Positions 10,433 through 22,009 of a stretch of DNA of 64,000 nt are shown piece after piece. Within the stretch, counting starts at the first letter, position 1. Each line of letters starts with the position of its first letter. The position numbers and the translations under genes were made by a program. Below the pieces are notes generated by a model. That model saw nothing but the letters and a program-made list of their open reading frames with translations. It ran no database searches and was not told the origin of the DNA. Origin of the DNA: Myotis daubentonii (Eukaryota; Chordata; Mammalia; Chiroptera; Vespertilionidae); contig NC_081842.1 in the NCBI RefSeq assembly GCF_963259705.1, positions 41,168,796 through 41,232,795 of the forward strand, in the 5' to 3' direction.

Positions 10433-11180
10433 TTATTTTTGAATATTTATTACCAGTTTATCTTTACACACTCTCCAGTTGTCTGAATCTTTTCTCAATA
10501 TATTTAAGCACATCAGATATTCAATCAAGTTCATTTTCCTGAATTCATTCTCCCAGAGTCTGCTGTCTGCTATAATCTGGATCAGTGGTCGGCAAACTGC
10601 GGCTTGGCAAACCGCGGCTTGCAAGCCACGTGCGGCTCTTTGGCCCCTTCAGTGTGGCTCTTTCACAAAATACTGGCTCTTCCACAAAATACCGACTTCT
10701 GCACATGGGCCACGAAGTTTCAATCGCACTGTATGTGCGCACCTGCATGTGGTATTTTGTGGAAGAGCCACACTGAAGGGGCCAAAGAGCCGCATGTGGC
10801 TCGCGAGCCACGGTTTGCCGACCACGGATCTGGATGGATAACTCCCCGGCACAAATGCCATCCCACCTTTTACAAACTCCTTTCACCACCATCCTGTGAA
10901 TTCCATCCCTTTTATTGAATAAAATCACCTGCTTACTGGTTTCCCTGTCACCTCCTTTTACCCCCTCGTTTTGACAAAGCGTAGTTAACTCCTTTAGCTT
11001 GATATCATGATGAGGGCCATAACTCTTACTTGTTCTCCTTCTCCTTCTGTCACCCAAAGATGGGGATATCACTGGAGCAACTTCCAATGACTTGAGATTA
11101 CCCAACGTGCCCCACGATGTGCTTTCATATGGCTCTGAAGTTGTGCAATGTATAAAATGCTTCACAACCTGGTTGGATTC
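10433..11180 (-). pseudogene. formerly continuous unidentified frame, split by a hAT
   Basis: On the minus strand an open frame runs from about 11180 toward the hAT at 10583-10827. A second frame (10582-10433) runs on to a TAA stop. Taking out the element with one copy of its 8-bp duplication removes 253 bp and puts both in the same frame, giving about 160 codons from the GTG at 11165. The first part has an Arg-rich run (DRRRRR) near its residue 40. I recognise no domain, signal peptide or membrane segment. There is no start ATG with context, no poly(A) tail and no splice evidence. It could be an old retrocopy, a lost exon, or chance. I do not assign a function. Confidence 0.25.
10583..10827. 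mobile_element. near-palindromic non-autonomous hAT
   Basis: Ends CAGTGGTCGGCAAACTG and GGTTTGCCGACCACGG. The internal halves are also inverted (GCGGCTCTTTGGCCCCTTCA against its complement TGAAGGGGCCAAAGAGCCGC). The 8-bp target duplication ATCTGGAT is perfect (10575-10582 and 10828-10835). At 245 bp with no transposase it depended on an autonomous hAT. It interrupts an older open frame on the minus strand. Confidence 0.93.
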
Positions 11181-14115
11181 TACAGTTACTCAAGAAGGCC
11201 AGCTGTCTCGTAAGGTTGCCTTGTAGACAGTGAACTAGAGAATCATTTGCTCCCAGGCCACATAGCTCCTTGGCCCACTATAGAGCAGCTTCTGATATGA
11301 TAGGATCAAAGTTTTGCAACAGACCGAAAATACTTGAAAGCTATTTTGTGTACATGGTAGAAGCATGAAACACAGCCTCCACAAAGCCTCGAACGTGTCT
11401 ACTACCTCAGAGTGTGATTGTTTACATCAGATTATCAGTGTATTTGTAGGGATAAGGAGAGTCTATGACAGGCACGATGTCTTGATGCCAATAGAACATG
11501 ATTCCCTCGTGCAGGTAAAATGAAATTCCCAGGATGCGTTTAAAATAACGAGGGGTATAGGCGACTTGTGTCTCAAGCAAGCAAACAAGCAAATAACCCT
11601 GACCAAATCATTGTTAAATGAGAGATGCGTGCATGTATGCATGAATGGATGTAGCAGGAAAAAGAGACAAGAGGTTCACGGGGAGGCTTTTGCTCAAATG
11701 TTTCAATAATGTACAGGGTTTGTGGTTTATAACATCATCAGGGTTGTACAATAGCATTATATCCCTGAGAGTTGTGCAGTTATCTCTCCCTCTCTCTTTC
11801 TTTTCTTCGCATACAATGGAGGATCTAAGCCTGGATCCATGCCCTACCCAGGACATTTCCTCTTTGTGGCATGTGAGCCATTACCAAAGCTAAGATTTAC
11901 TGCTTTGGGGATCGGTTCAGAACAAATGTTCCAAACAGCCGTTTGCCTCGGGCAAGGTAATTTTGGACAAATTCAACAAGACTTCAAAGGAAGCCACCTA
12001 CTACAATGCCTAAGGAGGATAAAGACCTGATTTAAATGAATGTATTGCAATTAGTGGGTATTTACTTTATATGTTGCCAAGTTCTGATAGCTTTCTCTAA
12101 GCCTCAGGGAAATAATATATATGTCTACTTCTGGTGAGCTGAAGAAATCGGATATGTGCTTCCCGGAGAGACAGGTGTTGTGAACATACACGGATCTAAA
12201 AGGGAGAAAAGACAAAAAGTCCATGAAAGCTGGAGACAAAGAACAGATGCAATGTTTGTTTTAAAACAAAAAACAAAAAAATAAAATAAAAGGTGTGTAA
12301 ACTGTGTTCTCTCCGCATCCCCCTCCCGCTTCTACGCAATTGTGTCTTCCTTGCAAATAGCCTATATTAATTAAAGAGAGTGAGGAGGCAAGTTTTAATA
12401 GCGATAAATGCAGAAAATCCATTTATCAATTAAAGGAGTCTTGGACCACCAAGCTGACTTAGGTACATCCTGGAGTGCTGTGAGTTTAAGCCCATCATTC
12501 AGCATGAAGCATTCCGGCAGCAGAGGAAATTAAGGATTAAACTGTGATGGAAGCATGAGAAAGTGGAGACCCTGGAAGTGTACTGTGAGTGGACTTTAAT
12601 CAAATCAAGCCAGAAACAGCCCTAATGGAAACCGAATAGCCCGGTGTTCTCATATTGATGTTCACAGTTTCATTTTAGGTCTTACACTTAAAAGTGAGGT
12701 TTAGTGTAAGAATCATTGTAGGAAAAGACCAGCACGTTCTCAGTATTTCTCAGAGGAAAAGTGAATGTCAAGAGAGACAGCCCCCAAATTAGTCAAAAAG
12801 TATTGTGTGGAGATTTCTGTCTGACATGAGGGAGGGCAGAAGGAGCCAGATGCCAAAATGTTTTCTAATCTGACTTCTCCTTGCCCTGAAAAGATCCTAC
12901 AGAGAAAAGGCAAAATGTAGTCACTCTAATCTGTGTTCCTGTTTTCTTTTTTCCCCAGACAGTACACAATGGACCAAATAATCTCTCACTGAAAAATCTA
13001 ATCCAAGACACGGATTTAAAAGCAGGTCGAATTAGTAGAAGTCCATTAATCAGTAAGACGGTCTTACTCAGATTTAAAAACCTGATTTATCTCGATAATT
13101 ACCAAGCTTTTCTTCCATGGGAAACACAGCCATATACCTGCATCGTGTATATCCCTAACCTCTTCCTGAATGTTGGACTCAAACAAAATCGTATTTTGAT
13201 GATTATTTAGAATTTAGCCGACAGATAAAAACACGAAAACTGGCTTCTACAAAAACCTGCTCAAGTAGCCTTTTGATCATGCTGCTATCTTTTGCTTTTT
13301 TGAGACACATTTTCTGATCTTTATCACTAGATATTCTGTGAGCCGGCTGACTGTTTTATGGCTGGTGGCATATTTTCTCCTTGATGTCCTGCAGCATTCT
13401 AGTCCCAGAACTTGGCCATTGCCCCTGTATTTCTGACATTTTGGAGGCTGTTGCTAGCTGATTCCTGGTGTTTTCGAGGAAGTGAAAAAAGAGAGAGAAA
13501 CTCATTTAGGAATGGAGAGTGGGGCTTCTGATGGCCTGGAGACTATTTATTTGAATCAGCCTAAACCGTCCTGACCTGTGCTAATGGCTGAAATGTAGGT
13601 GTCTGGTAGGTGTGTGGCCTGGTGTTCCTCTCCCCTGCTGTTTACTTTAGCAGCTTGTCTGTCTGAGAGTTATGATACCACAAAGCCTCTGTAGGGTCTC
13701 GGAGCAGGATGCAGCACGCAGGCGGGGAGCAGCAGCCCCTGGGGCGGGCCCTCTAAGCCGCTGCAGGTAGAGCTACAGAGGTGCAGGCGGGCAAGCGTTC
13801 ACGGGAACAATGAAGAGAGAAGCAGGTGAGCGCAGCCTGGCTTCCCGGGACATCCTGAGACAATTAGGCAACTTCGATCCTGAAAGGCTCTCCTTTGGGA
13901 AGATAAAGGGAACTCTGTGAAGTGACTACTGTCACATTCTGAAACGCCAGGTGATGGGAATTTTTCATTTCCTGGGCCTGCCATTCCACCCAAATCAGAT
14001 GTTGCTCAGCGCACTTGTTAGCAAAGTTGATCTCGGTGATTGGTGGCTTTTAAGTAAGGAAACTTTCTAATTTTTAAAAACACATTAGCAAAGGAATTTA
14101 TCTCAGATAAGGCAG
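11181..14115. other. long repeat-poor block, possible regulatory DNA
   Basis: I recognise no SINE, LINE, LTR or DNA transposon over almost 3 kb, unusual for this window. The stretch 12350-12600 is rich in TTAAT/TTATC/ATTAAAG motifs with scattered GC and looks like conserved noncoding sequence. Around 13680-13760 there is a short GC-rich patch. The frames present are all under 85 codons. No gene is supported. Confidence 0.3.
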
Positions 14116-14157
14116 AGTGAAGTGGCAGTGTAAACAGAGTGACCTAAAGCCTTTAAA

Positions 14158-14159
<2 letters not shown>

Positions 14160-14206
<47 letters not shown>
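14160..14206 (+). repeat. (CA)n microsatellite
   Basis: Uninterrupted CA dinucleotides, about 23 units. The frame encoding alternating His-Thr through it (14117-14317) is an artefact. Confidence 0.98.
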
Positions 14207-14208
<2 letters not shown>

Positions 14209-14319
14209 GGCAAATAAGAGACGTGAAACAATCAATTTCTTTAATCTGGTGGTCAGACTTTGGCAAATGTTTTTGCCTGTATCATTTCTAAAACAATTAC
14301 TTCTAACAAAATTTTAATT

Positions 14320-14640
14320 GTTTATCCCCCCTTTGACAGTCTATTTTTGTCTTTTTTATTATGTAGGTAATGTACAAATATAGTATTATTAGAAAAGATT
14401 CAAAGAATGCTTCCATTCCCACCCCTTCCAACCCTCCCTCCCAGGGCAAACAATCATGCACTCTGTCCTTCCCCCTCTTAGAGGTGAGCAGCTACTGCCA
14501 AAGTCTGCTCTGTATCTTTTGAATGTTCTTTCACCACATTTACATACAAATATAAATTACAGATCACGTTACTTCTGTCCTTTCCTAAGTGCTCAATAGG
14601 AAACATTTTATTTAATTTCTAATAGATTCTGAAGAGATAA
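14320..14640 (-). mobile_element. probable old L1 (L1M-type) fragment
   Basis: Resembles the 3' region of old L1 in reverse: TTTTTTATTATGTAGGTAATGTAC, a C-rich CCACCCCTTCCAACCC block, then TACATACAAATATAAATTACAGATCACGTTAC. Diverged, so moderate certainty. Confidence 0.45.
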
Positions 14641-14729
14641 CACTATTTCCTTCTTATAAATAAGAAAATGGAACTTAATGATATTAAGTAGACTGCCCAA
14701 AGCCATGGAGACAATAAAGATGCATAGCC

Positions 14730-14877
14730 CAGCCAGGGAAGGTAGCTCAATTGGTTAGAGTGTCTTCCCGATACGCCAAAGTTATGGGTTTGATTCCCAG
14801 TCAGGACACATACAAGAATCAATCAATGAATGCATCGATATGTGGAATAACGTTTCTCTCTAAAATCAATTTTAAAA
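14730..14877 (+). mobile_element. Ves SINE, internally shortened
   Basis: Head CCAGCCAGGGAAGGTAGCTC, AATTGGTTAGAGTG, GGGTTTGATTCCCAGTCAGG, a short body ending TTTCTCTCTAAAATCAATTTT and an A-tail. A perfect 14-bp direct repeat AAAGATGCATAGCC flanks it (14716-14729 and 14878-14891). At 148 bp it lacks the usual second-half sequence. Confidence 0.93.
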
Positions 14878-15065
14878 AAAGATGCATAGCCATGTAAGTG
14901 CTTGAAGGCTAGCACACATGGATGAGAGGGAATCATGGGACGGGTGGAAAGGAATGTTGGGTCAGGTAGCGGAGGGCCTTGAATGACCCTGCTGGTAGGC
15001 AGCAGGGGCACACCTGAAAAATGTTTGAGCATTGGAGTGACATGATGAAAGTGTAGATTCAATAA

Positions 15066-15192
15066 AATCCTCTTATTTTTTTTAAATTTAAAAAGTTTTA
15101 TTTTTACATCCTCACCTGAGGATATTTTTTCCATTGATTTATAGAGAGAGTGGAAGGGAAGGAAAGAGCGAGAAACATTGATGTGAGAGATG
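15066..15192 (-). mobile_element. Ves SINE tail fragment
   Basis: Only the 3' half, reversed, is present: T-rich tail, TCCTCACCTGAGGATATTTT, CCATTGATTTATAGAGAGAG, GAGAAACATTGATGTGAGAG. The tRNA-like head is absent. The same TCCTCA..GGATATTTTTCCATTGATTT motif occurs in the copy at 37055. Confidence 0.72.
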
Positions 15193-16179
15193 TTTTGTAC
15201 TGCTTTCCCCCCCATCTTTGTGCATACTACAACCACTATTGTAAATCCTGGTTTTGTAGTTTTTATAATTATATTTCTAGCCTGTTAATAACTAATTCCT
15301 AGTCAGTTAAATCTGTGTTCACTAAGGATCTACTTTCATGACTGAATTTAAATATTTCCAAAAGGATTAGTATATACAATTAAAAAATAAGCAGTGAAAT
15401 GTTTTGCTTGGTAGATTGAAAGTTTTCACATTTTTGTACTTTAAGAACTGGTAGATGATCTTTTGGGAACTAGTGCAAAACTGACATATGAGTAAAGGCA
15501 TTTAGTAACCTAACTACACCTACTTCCATATCATAAAAAGAATGACATTTCATTGTAGAAAATTTAAATACATTTACTTTTATGAAATTTAAAACACACT
15601 CTCTAATGAGGCGGGGAGACTTTATGTCACCATAGAACTATAGAGTTGTACAATTAGATACTATATAGCAATTACCAAGGATGAGTTAAGGATAAAAAGA
15701 ATAAAGTGGAAGAGAAGTATGCTTATTTTGCCCGGACTAGCGATAACATTGTCATTAACCAGCTTGTAGCCCTTTAATATCAGCAAAACAAACCCATGTC
15801 TTGCTTTTTAGCCATTTTATTTTTGTTCACTTATTTGTGCGCCCCTAGAAGGTGAAGGCCACATCTAATTCATCTTTTTAGCCTTAGTGCTCAAAACTGT
15901 CCAGGTAAAGTGAGGAAATAATGGCTGAGGAGACCTGCTAAATAGTGGATTTCAATGAGGAAACATACCCTATTTCTGAAGTCTTTCTTTTCATTTTATC
16001 ACTCAAGTTTCCCAAAGTTGCTCTTTAAATTGATGTCTTTTAGGCAAAAGACTTAGGTCATAGAGTTGGGGAACAAGTGGTTTTTACGTAGCACAAACTC
16101 AATCTTCAAGCTCTAGCTAGATTAGAGAAAGCTATTTAACATATTTTATAGCAACTTAGACCATGAAGAAAGGAACACC
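15193..16179. other. AT-rich unique sequence, no recognised feature
   Basis: No gene or repeat family recognised. Confidence 0.4.
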
Positions 16180-16930
16180 TTTGAGAAAGCATGAACACCT
16201 TGCTGTTGCACAGTCCCTGTTGCTTGCACACTTTAATGTCTCATTGCGGTGTTGTGTTTCCTCTGCCAGGTGTTCCCTCCTTCTACCTGCTGAGCTATTC
16301 CTCCTCTTTGAAAGCTCAGCTCACATGCCCCGTCTTCTACAGAGCCTCTTCCTCCCTCCCCTCCCATGTCTCCTAACTGGCCAGAATTAGTCATTCTCAT
16401 CTTTGTGCTCCCATAATGCTTTGTTCACACTTCTTCTTTAACACATCATTTTGCTTTTTTGGTTGTGTTTGTCTTGGCCCATTCAGGCTGTTGTAACAAA
16501 ATACCATAGGCTGGGTACCTTATAAACAACAAATACTTATTTCTTACAGTTCTGAGCACTGGAAGTCTGAGATTAGGGTGCCAGAATGGTCAGGTGATGG
16601 CCCTCTTCTGGGTCACAGGCTTCTCATTGCATTCTCACATGGCAGAAGGGAGCTCTCTGTGGTTTTTTTTGTAAGGGCACTAATTCCATTCATGACGGTT
16701 CTACCCTCATGACCTAATGTCCTCCCACATGCCCCATCTCCTACCATCAGCTTGTGGGTTGGGATTCAACATATGAATTTTTTGGGGACACAAATATTCA
16801 ATCGTTAGCAGTCTATATGGGTCTACCTTTGTTGCAAGGTGGAGTTTTCTGAGGTCTGGAGAGGGTTATTGTTTGCTTTGTATCCTCAGCATCTGGAATA
16901 ATACATGATCTAGGGTAGGGACTCCTGAAC
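16180..16930 (+). mobile_element. L2 LINE 3' fragment, split by an MLT1 LTR
   Basis: The left part (about 16200-16477) has the L2 pattern GTGTTCCCTCC, TTTGAAAGCTCAGCTCACATGCC, CTACAGAGCCTCTTCC, and GTGCTCCCATAATGCTTTGTTCACAC. The right part (about 16812-16930) continues with GGTCTGGAGAGGGTTATTG...TTTGTATCCTCAGCATCTGG, the L2 end region. The MLT1 at 16478-16811 sits between them. Confidence 0.75.
16478..16811 (-). mobile_element. MLT1-type LTR (MaLR), minus
   Basis: Reverse complement of MLT1: CCATTCAGGCTGTTGTAACA, AATACCATAGGCTGGGTACC, TTATTTCTTACAGTTCTGAG, GGGCACTAATTCCATTCATG, CCTCATGACCTAATGTCCTC, AACATATGAATTTTTTGGGG. Solitary, inserted in an L2. Confidence 0.9.
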
Positions 16931-19194
16931 TTTGATATTTTCAGGGCCCTTCTCTTCAGCCTACCCAGCTGTAAGTACACTCAAGCCCTCTTTTGTTCTC
17001 ACCGGCTGCTGAGCCGAATCTGTGCTGATGCACAGCAGACTCAGGATATCCTTTGTGAATGGGCTCTATTGGTCAGTGGCTTCCCAGGCATCTTCAACCC
17101 ATTGTCAACCCCACAAGAAGGCGCTGTGGGTGGGGTAGGATGGGACTGGGCAAATGCAGTTCTCAGACTCTCTCTCCTCACTGCCTCTCACTCCATTGGT
17201 CTTCCAATCCCAAATGTACTTAGTTGCTTACAAGTGCCACTCAGTAACTGCCCCTACAAACAATAATTAGGAACCATGTTTTAATGCGAAGTGATCCACG
17301 TTGCTATTGTCTCCTCCACATAGTGACTCTCCCACTGCTGCTATTGTGACAGCTCAATAAAAAGGCCAGTAATATGTGGGTTTCTGTTTTTGTTTCTTTA
17401 CCTGGAGGAAACAAAGACTCCCCTGACGTAATGAGATACTAGGAATCTCAAAAGAGCCAAACAGAACAATACAGATTCTTTAAAAAATGTCATTATTATA
17501 AAGCTACCAGGAAGGAATTATTCAGCAATATTCTATGGAGACTGGTTATTGTTAGAGCTCACAGCCCATCAAAGGGGGGAGGAACCCAGCTGTTCAAGGC
17601 AACCTGTGAGTGTGGGTGACCACAAATGCCATAAGTTGTTAGAGTTCACACTGTCTCCCAGAGACGGACACTAGAAAGCAACAAAGTGATGATTAGAATT
17701 GGTTAATACACCTTTTCAACAAATCTCCTAGCATTAAACCAAACATTTTGAAAGAAGTGAACTTTATTTAAAAAGTATCTGTCAAGAGTTGCCACGTACA
17801 ACATAACTCTCAGAGTCCCTACTGAAAACCTATCTACCCCAATTTCCCAGGAATTTCTCCATTTCTTGGTCAAAAGGTTTGGAACATGTCAGCACTAAGA
17901 TTCTAATTATTTGGCCCGCCTCTGCCAAGGGTCCTCCCTGTGCTCTCAGTGGAAAACCCTCCTAACTGCCATAGAATGCTCCGCGTGAGACAAATGACAT
18001 CTCATTGTTGGACTGGCCTGGTGTTCAGGAGCACCATGGGAAAGAATTCGGATGCTCTTGACAGTTGCGATTCAGTCTTTGATGGTTGTAACTGATGGAC
18101 TGGGCTGGGGTGCTGCTGCTGAAGTCACATTCCTGAGAGAAAAATTACCCAAAGTAAGGAGTTTGGCATGATGCTAGACTAGACTCAGCTGCAGGTATTG
18201 TCACTGGAAAGATGTAGTAGTGTTTCCAAGAACAGGCATGTGAGCCCACCTGGACCACATCCCCCAAGAGGGCTCTATGCCTTGTCAATGAGAGGATTAT
18301 GAAATAAAACTGAAAAACAAAGCAAATATCAGTTGGGGTCCCTGCCACTTGAGGTGGGCATTAGAAGGGGACATGTTTCTCTGTTGGATGGAGAGAAGTG
18401 TTAGGACTGGAGATTCGGAGGTGGGTGACCAGGTTGGGGTGAGAACAGTCATTGGAGGTCAGGAGTGCCCAGTGCTCACCACGGGGCTCTAGTTGGTGCC
18501 GAGCATCACATGAACAGGCACTGCTGTGGGGAGTTTTCAGAATTCAGAGAAGGTTATTAATTTTAAAGAGAGAATAACCCACATGGAACACTGGGACATA
18601 ATGACCAGCAATACAGGGCAGTAACATTTTGAAATAGTACCAACAGCAAAAACACTAGTGATTCAGAGGAAGAAAGGATTTCTGGGAAGGTGTCCTGAGG
18701 GGCTTAGAGGAACCATAATAGAAAAGCCTTAAAAGAGAGAACACTTAGGTAGTTGGAGGGAGGGAATTGGCAGCAGCACACCTTCCTAAGACCTATGATG
18801 TACCTTGATTCTGTCAGCACCTCTGGGCACCTTTTTTGGTGTCTCACCTATTATAACCATTATGCATACTTTGGTTTTTTTCAGCTTTCTCGAAGTCATT
18901 ATGAAGGGCCTTGACTAACTGGAGAGACTCATACAGAGTCTACCACAGCTACCTCATTGCCCTGTTCTTCCAAGATAGCCAACCCTGAGGAGGATTGTCA
19001 CTGGGCCTCAGAGAAGAGAAAACCAAAAGGCCATCAACAACAAATTAAAAATATAATTTGAAAGGTAAGTCTGAAGATTTGAAGTAAGAGTTTGAACTAT
19101 GTAATGTAAAGTTATATTCTTAAAGGAAATGACTTGTATTCCTTCCTTCCTTGTGCCCGCATTTCTCTCTCTTTCTCCCTCTCCCCCCTCTCTG

Positions 19195-19228
<34 letters not shown>

Positions 19229-20339
19229 CACAGGAAACTCATGACTGCATTCTCCTGTGATCACCTAGGGAGGTTTGTCCCTATGAAGTCCCTTTCAGGG
19301 TGCATCTCTACGGGGTATTCAGAGGACTGTATGCCCTGTCACCTCTTGGCCCTGGCCCATTTCAGGTGGGCCACCACATGAACTGCAGGTATTGGGAGAA
19401 TCTTTGCTTTTCTACTCTAGCTGCTCCATGAACATAATTTCCACCCTTTCAACTTTTCCATCCATTGCCTGATGGTCAGATACAGAACCTCAGGGCTCAG
19501 AGAGGAATTAAGCCCTTTCTCCCTCTATATGCACTTCCCCAGGGAGATAATCAAGAGCCTCTGGAGAACTGTGTCCTAGTAATAACCTCGAATTCTCTGA
19601 AAATCATGGTGTTTAAGGATTTTAAGGCAGGGGAGGTAACTAGTGATTTCTTTGGAACTCTTTCTCCCTCTGTGATTCCAGGAGATGGGCTGGGTAAATG
19701 TGTGCACGGAGCTACAGCTACAAGCTTCAAGCTCTGCAGAAAGCCATTGGCCCAGGGGATTGGCAGTTGTTAAAATATAAGCGAAACAGCCATTTTAACA
19801 TGCAATAATGTGTTCGCTCACATGAAGAGGAATATGTACAGATAAAAGACCTGAAGTGAACTGAAGTAGTCACAGCTGCTTGTGAGATTATAGTTGAAAG
19901 TTTTGTTTGTTGTTGTTTTTTTTGTACTGTCCAACCCACAAAGAGCATGTATTATTTTTATCAACAGAAGGTATAAGAAGAAAAGCCTTTAAGAAGAAAT
20001 AATGTAGATGTAGGAACTGTGCTTCTTTCATTTCATTGTTGTGGTTAATGACTTGTACAGTGGACGCCTGGCCTAGCACCCTATTTACTAACCTGGCAAC
20101 CTGGAGTCTCTTCTTGTGTTGCTTGAGCAGCAGAAACAGTGGGGTTTTAGAGACCTAGAAATGGGCCCTGGAAAAAATCCCTGAAATGGATTCCTAACCA
20201 ATAACATTTTGTGAGCTTGAACATAGTAATGAAGTTATACTACCAGCTTGCTAATTTAAATAACAGAAACCTAAAGTTTTAGACCTAGAAGGATCTTGAG
20301 GAATCACCTATTTCATTTTCTCATTTTTGTGGCAGAACT
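16931..20339. other. mostly unique sequence
   Basis: Apart from the CA microsatellite at 19196-19227, I recognise no repeat family and no gene over 3.4 kb. Frames such as 19465-19773 (102 codons, plus) have no recognisable domain. Parts are GC-moderate and may be single-copy conserved DNA. Confidence 0.3.
19196..19227 (+). repeat. (CA)n microsatellite after a CT-rich run
   Basis: About 16 CA units, preceded by a TCTCTCTTTCTCCC pyrimidine run at about 19164-19195. Confidence 0.97.
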
Positions 20340-20345
20340 ACAATG

Positions 20346-20610
20346 AGAGTTTGATAGTAATAATATCTACCTTTTAATAAGCATTTACTATGTGCCAGAA
20401 ATGATACTAGGTACTTTATGTAGATTAATTTTTAATCATACTATCAAAGTAAGTATTACCCCTACCTTGATTATATAGATGAGGAAGTTGAGGCATAGAG
20501 ATTAAGTAGTTTATCCCAAGTCATCCAACTGGAGTCCAAGGTAGTTTTTGAACTCCTGTTTGTCTGGTTCTGGAGTGGGTTCTCACTATGCATAATTCTA
20601 CCTCTTTATT
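20346..20610 (+). mobile_element. MIR SINE
   Basis: MIR order is clear: AATAAGCATTTACTATGTGCC, GATACTAGGTACTTTATGTAG, ATAGATGAGGAAGTTGAGGC, ATTAAGTAGTTTATCCCAAG, GGTTCTGGAGTGGGTTCTCA. Near full length and diverged. Confidence 0.85.
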
Positions 20611-21161
20611 TCCAGCATGAGCTACCTGATTCCCAATCTTAAGAGTTTTATCTCTTGTCTTCACCTTTAAACCTCAGGTCTATTTTAATCTATGTTAGTT
20701 GAGCATATCTACCCCAAATTCCATTCCTCTAGCTGGAGTCGTCTGTGGTGTCATAATGAAGTCCATTCCCAAGGTTAAAGTTTCACATTTGCTCTTCCTC
20801 AAAGTAATGTGGCTGCAGGCCTTCAGCCTGAGCCCAGACTTGCTGTCATTTACTCACCCCTTGCTTTCATTGTGAGTGTTCCCATTCAGAGGCGGTGGGA
20901 ATGCCCAGCCTGAGTGAGGGTGTGGTGACTGGGAGATTGTCACCAGCGTCCCAGCCATAGGAGGGAGCTGGGAGGGGAGCCTCGAGGCTGTAGCACCTGA
21001 GGCCTCTGCTGGTGACCTCTCAAGCCTCCTCTCCCTCCTGACCCCTTTGCCCTCTGGTTGTGTGAGGGTGGGCTGAGCTGGTCTAAGGGGAAAAGAGGAT
21101 TGGAGGGTTTTCTGAGGGAAGGTTTAGGGGAGTCAGTGCAGAGAGGAAAGTAAAAACTCTT
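20611..21161. other. unique sequence, no recognised feature
   Basis: The part 20870-21060 is GC-richer (AGGCGGTGGGAATGCCCAGC) but shows no supported exon. Confidence 0.35.
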
Positions 21162-21175
21162 AAAACATGAAGGGG

Positions 21176-21384
21176 CCCGGCTGGTGTGGCTCAGTGGTTG
21201 AGTGTCGACCTATGAACCAGGAGGTCATGGTTCAATTCCCTGTCAGGACCCATGCCTGAGTTGTGGGCTTGATCCCCAGTAGGGGGCATGCAGGAGGCAG
21301 CCAATCAATGATTCCCATCACTGATGTTTCTATCTCTCTCTCCCTCTCTCTTCCTCTCTGAAATCAATAAAAATACATTAAAAA
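21176..21384 (+). mobile_element. Ves SINE
   Basis: Head CCCGGCTGGTGTGGCTCAGT, the 'TATGAACCAGGAGGTC' subfamily motif, body CTATCTCTCTCTCCCTCTC and tail AATAAAAATACATTAAAA. A perfect 14-bp direct repeat AAAACATGAAGGGG flanks it (21162-21175 and 21385-21398). Confidence 0.95.
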
Positions 21385-21398
21385 AAAACATGAAGGGG

Positions 21399-22009
21399 AT
21401 CAATTTAGAGTAATTTCTCCACATTTCAGCCTGGCCAGAGGCATTCTGGTTAATCAAGTATTCTTAATAAGGGTGACAGTGTGTGCTAAATGTGGCTGAA
21501 CACTTTGCCAGGAATTATAACACGATAAAGTATGGGTAAAACCCAAACTGCACCAAATATAATTAAATCTTTCTTTGATGATTCATAAGGCCTTTAGGAT
21601 CTTGTAGTGCCTCAGGGTCACCATTATGTCTAATCATCATCCCTGAGGAGGCAGGTAGCTGAATAAAAATAGCAGATTTAAAGTGCTAGGCCTCATTGCC
21701 ACTCTGTCTACTTGGGTGGCCTTGGGCAGTTGACCTGACCTCGAGCTTCAGAGTCCCCTTCAAAACAGGAGTGGTAATATTACATCATGGAGCTGTCAGA
21801 GTAGACTACTATGTGCATAAAGAATATTATTATTATGATGAAGCTACCAGCACAGCAAACTGCTGGCTGATAGAGAATTCTATTAAATGTTTTTATTTTA
21901 TTTTTTTAAAGTAATTTAGTCTCCTTTTACGAAGAAACATGGCTCCCTGAGCAGCAGGGATTGTTGAAAGGTGGTATTTATTCAAGGGCCAGAAAGAGTG
22001 TTTAAACAG
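21399..22009. other. unique sequence, no recognised feature
   Basis: No repeat or gene recognised. A short frame at 21696-21914 has no known domain. Confidence 0.4.

Noticed and set aside
10545..11165. 206-codon minus-strand frame as an intact gene
   Set aside because: Its second half is translated hAT transposon sequence; only the first part could be older coding sequence (see the split-frame entry).
14117..14317. Frame encoding a His-Thr repeat peptide
   Set aside because: Translation of a (CA)n microsatellite; the same applies to the frames at 45015-45271, 60248-60535 and 19008-19226.
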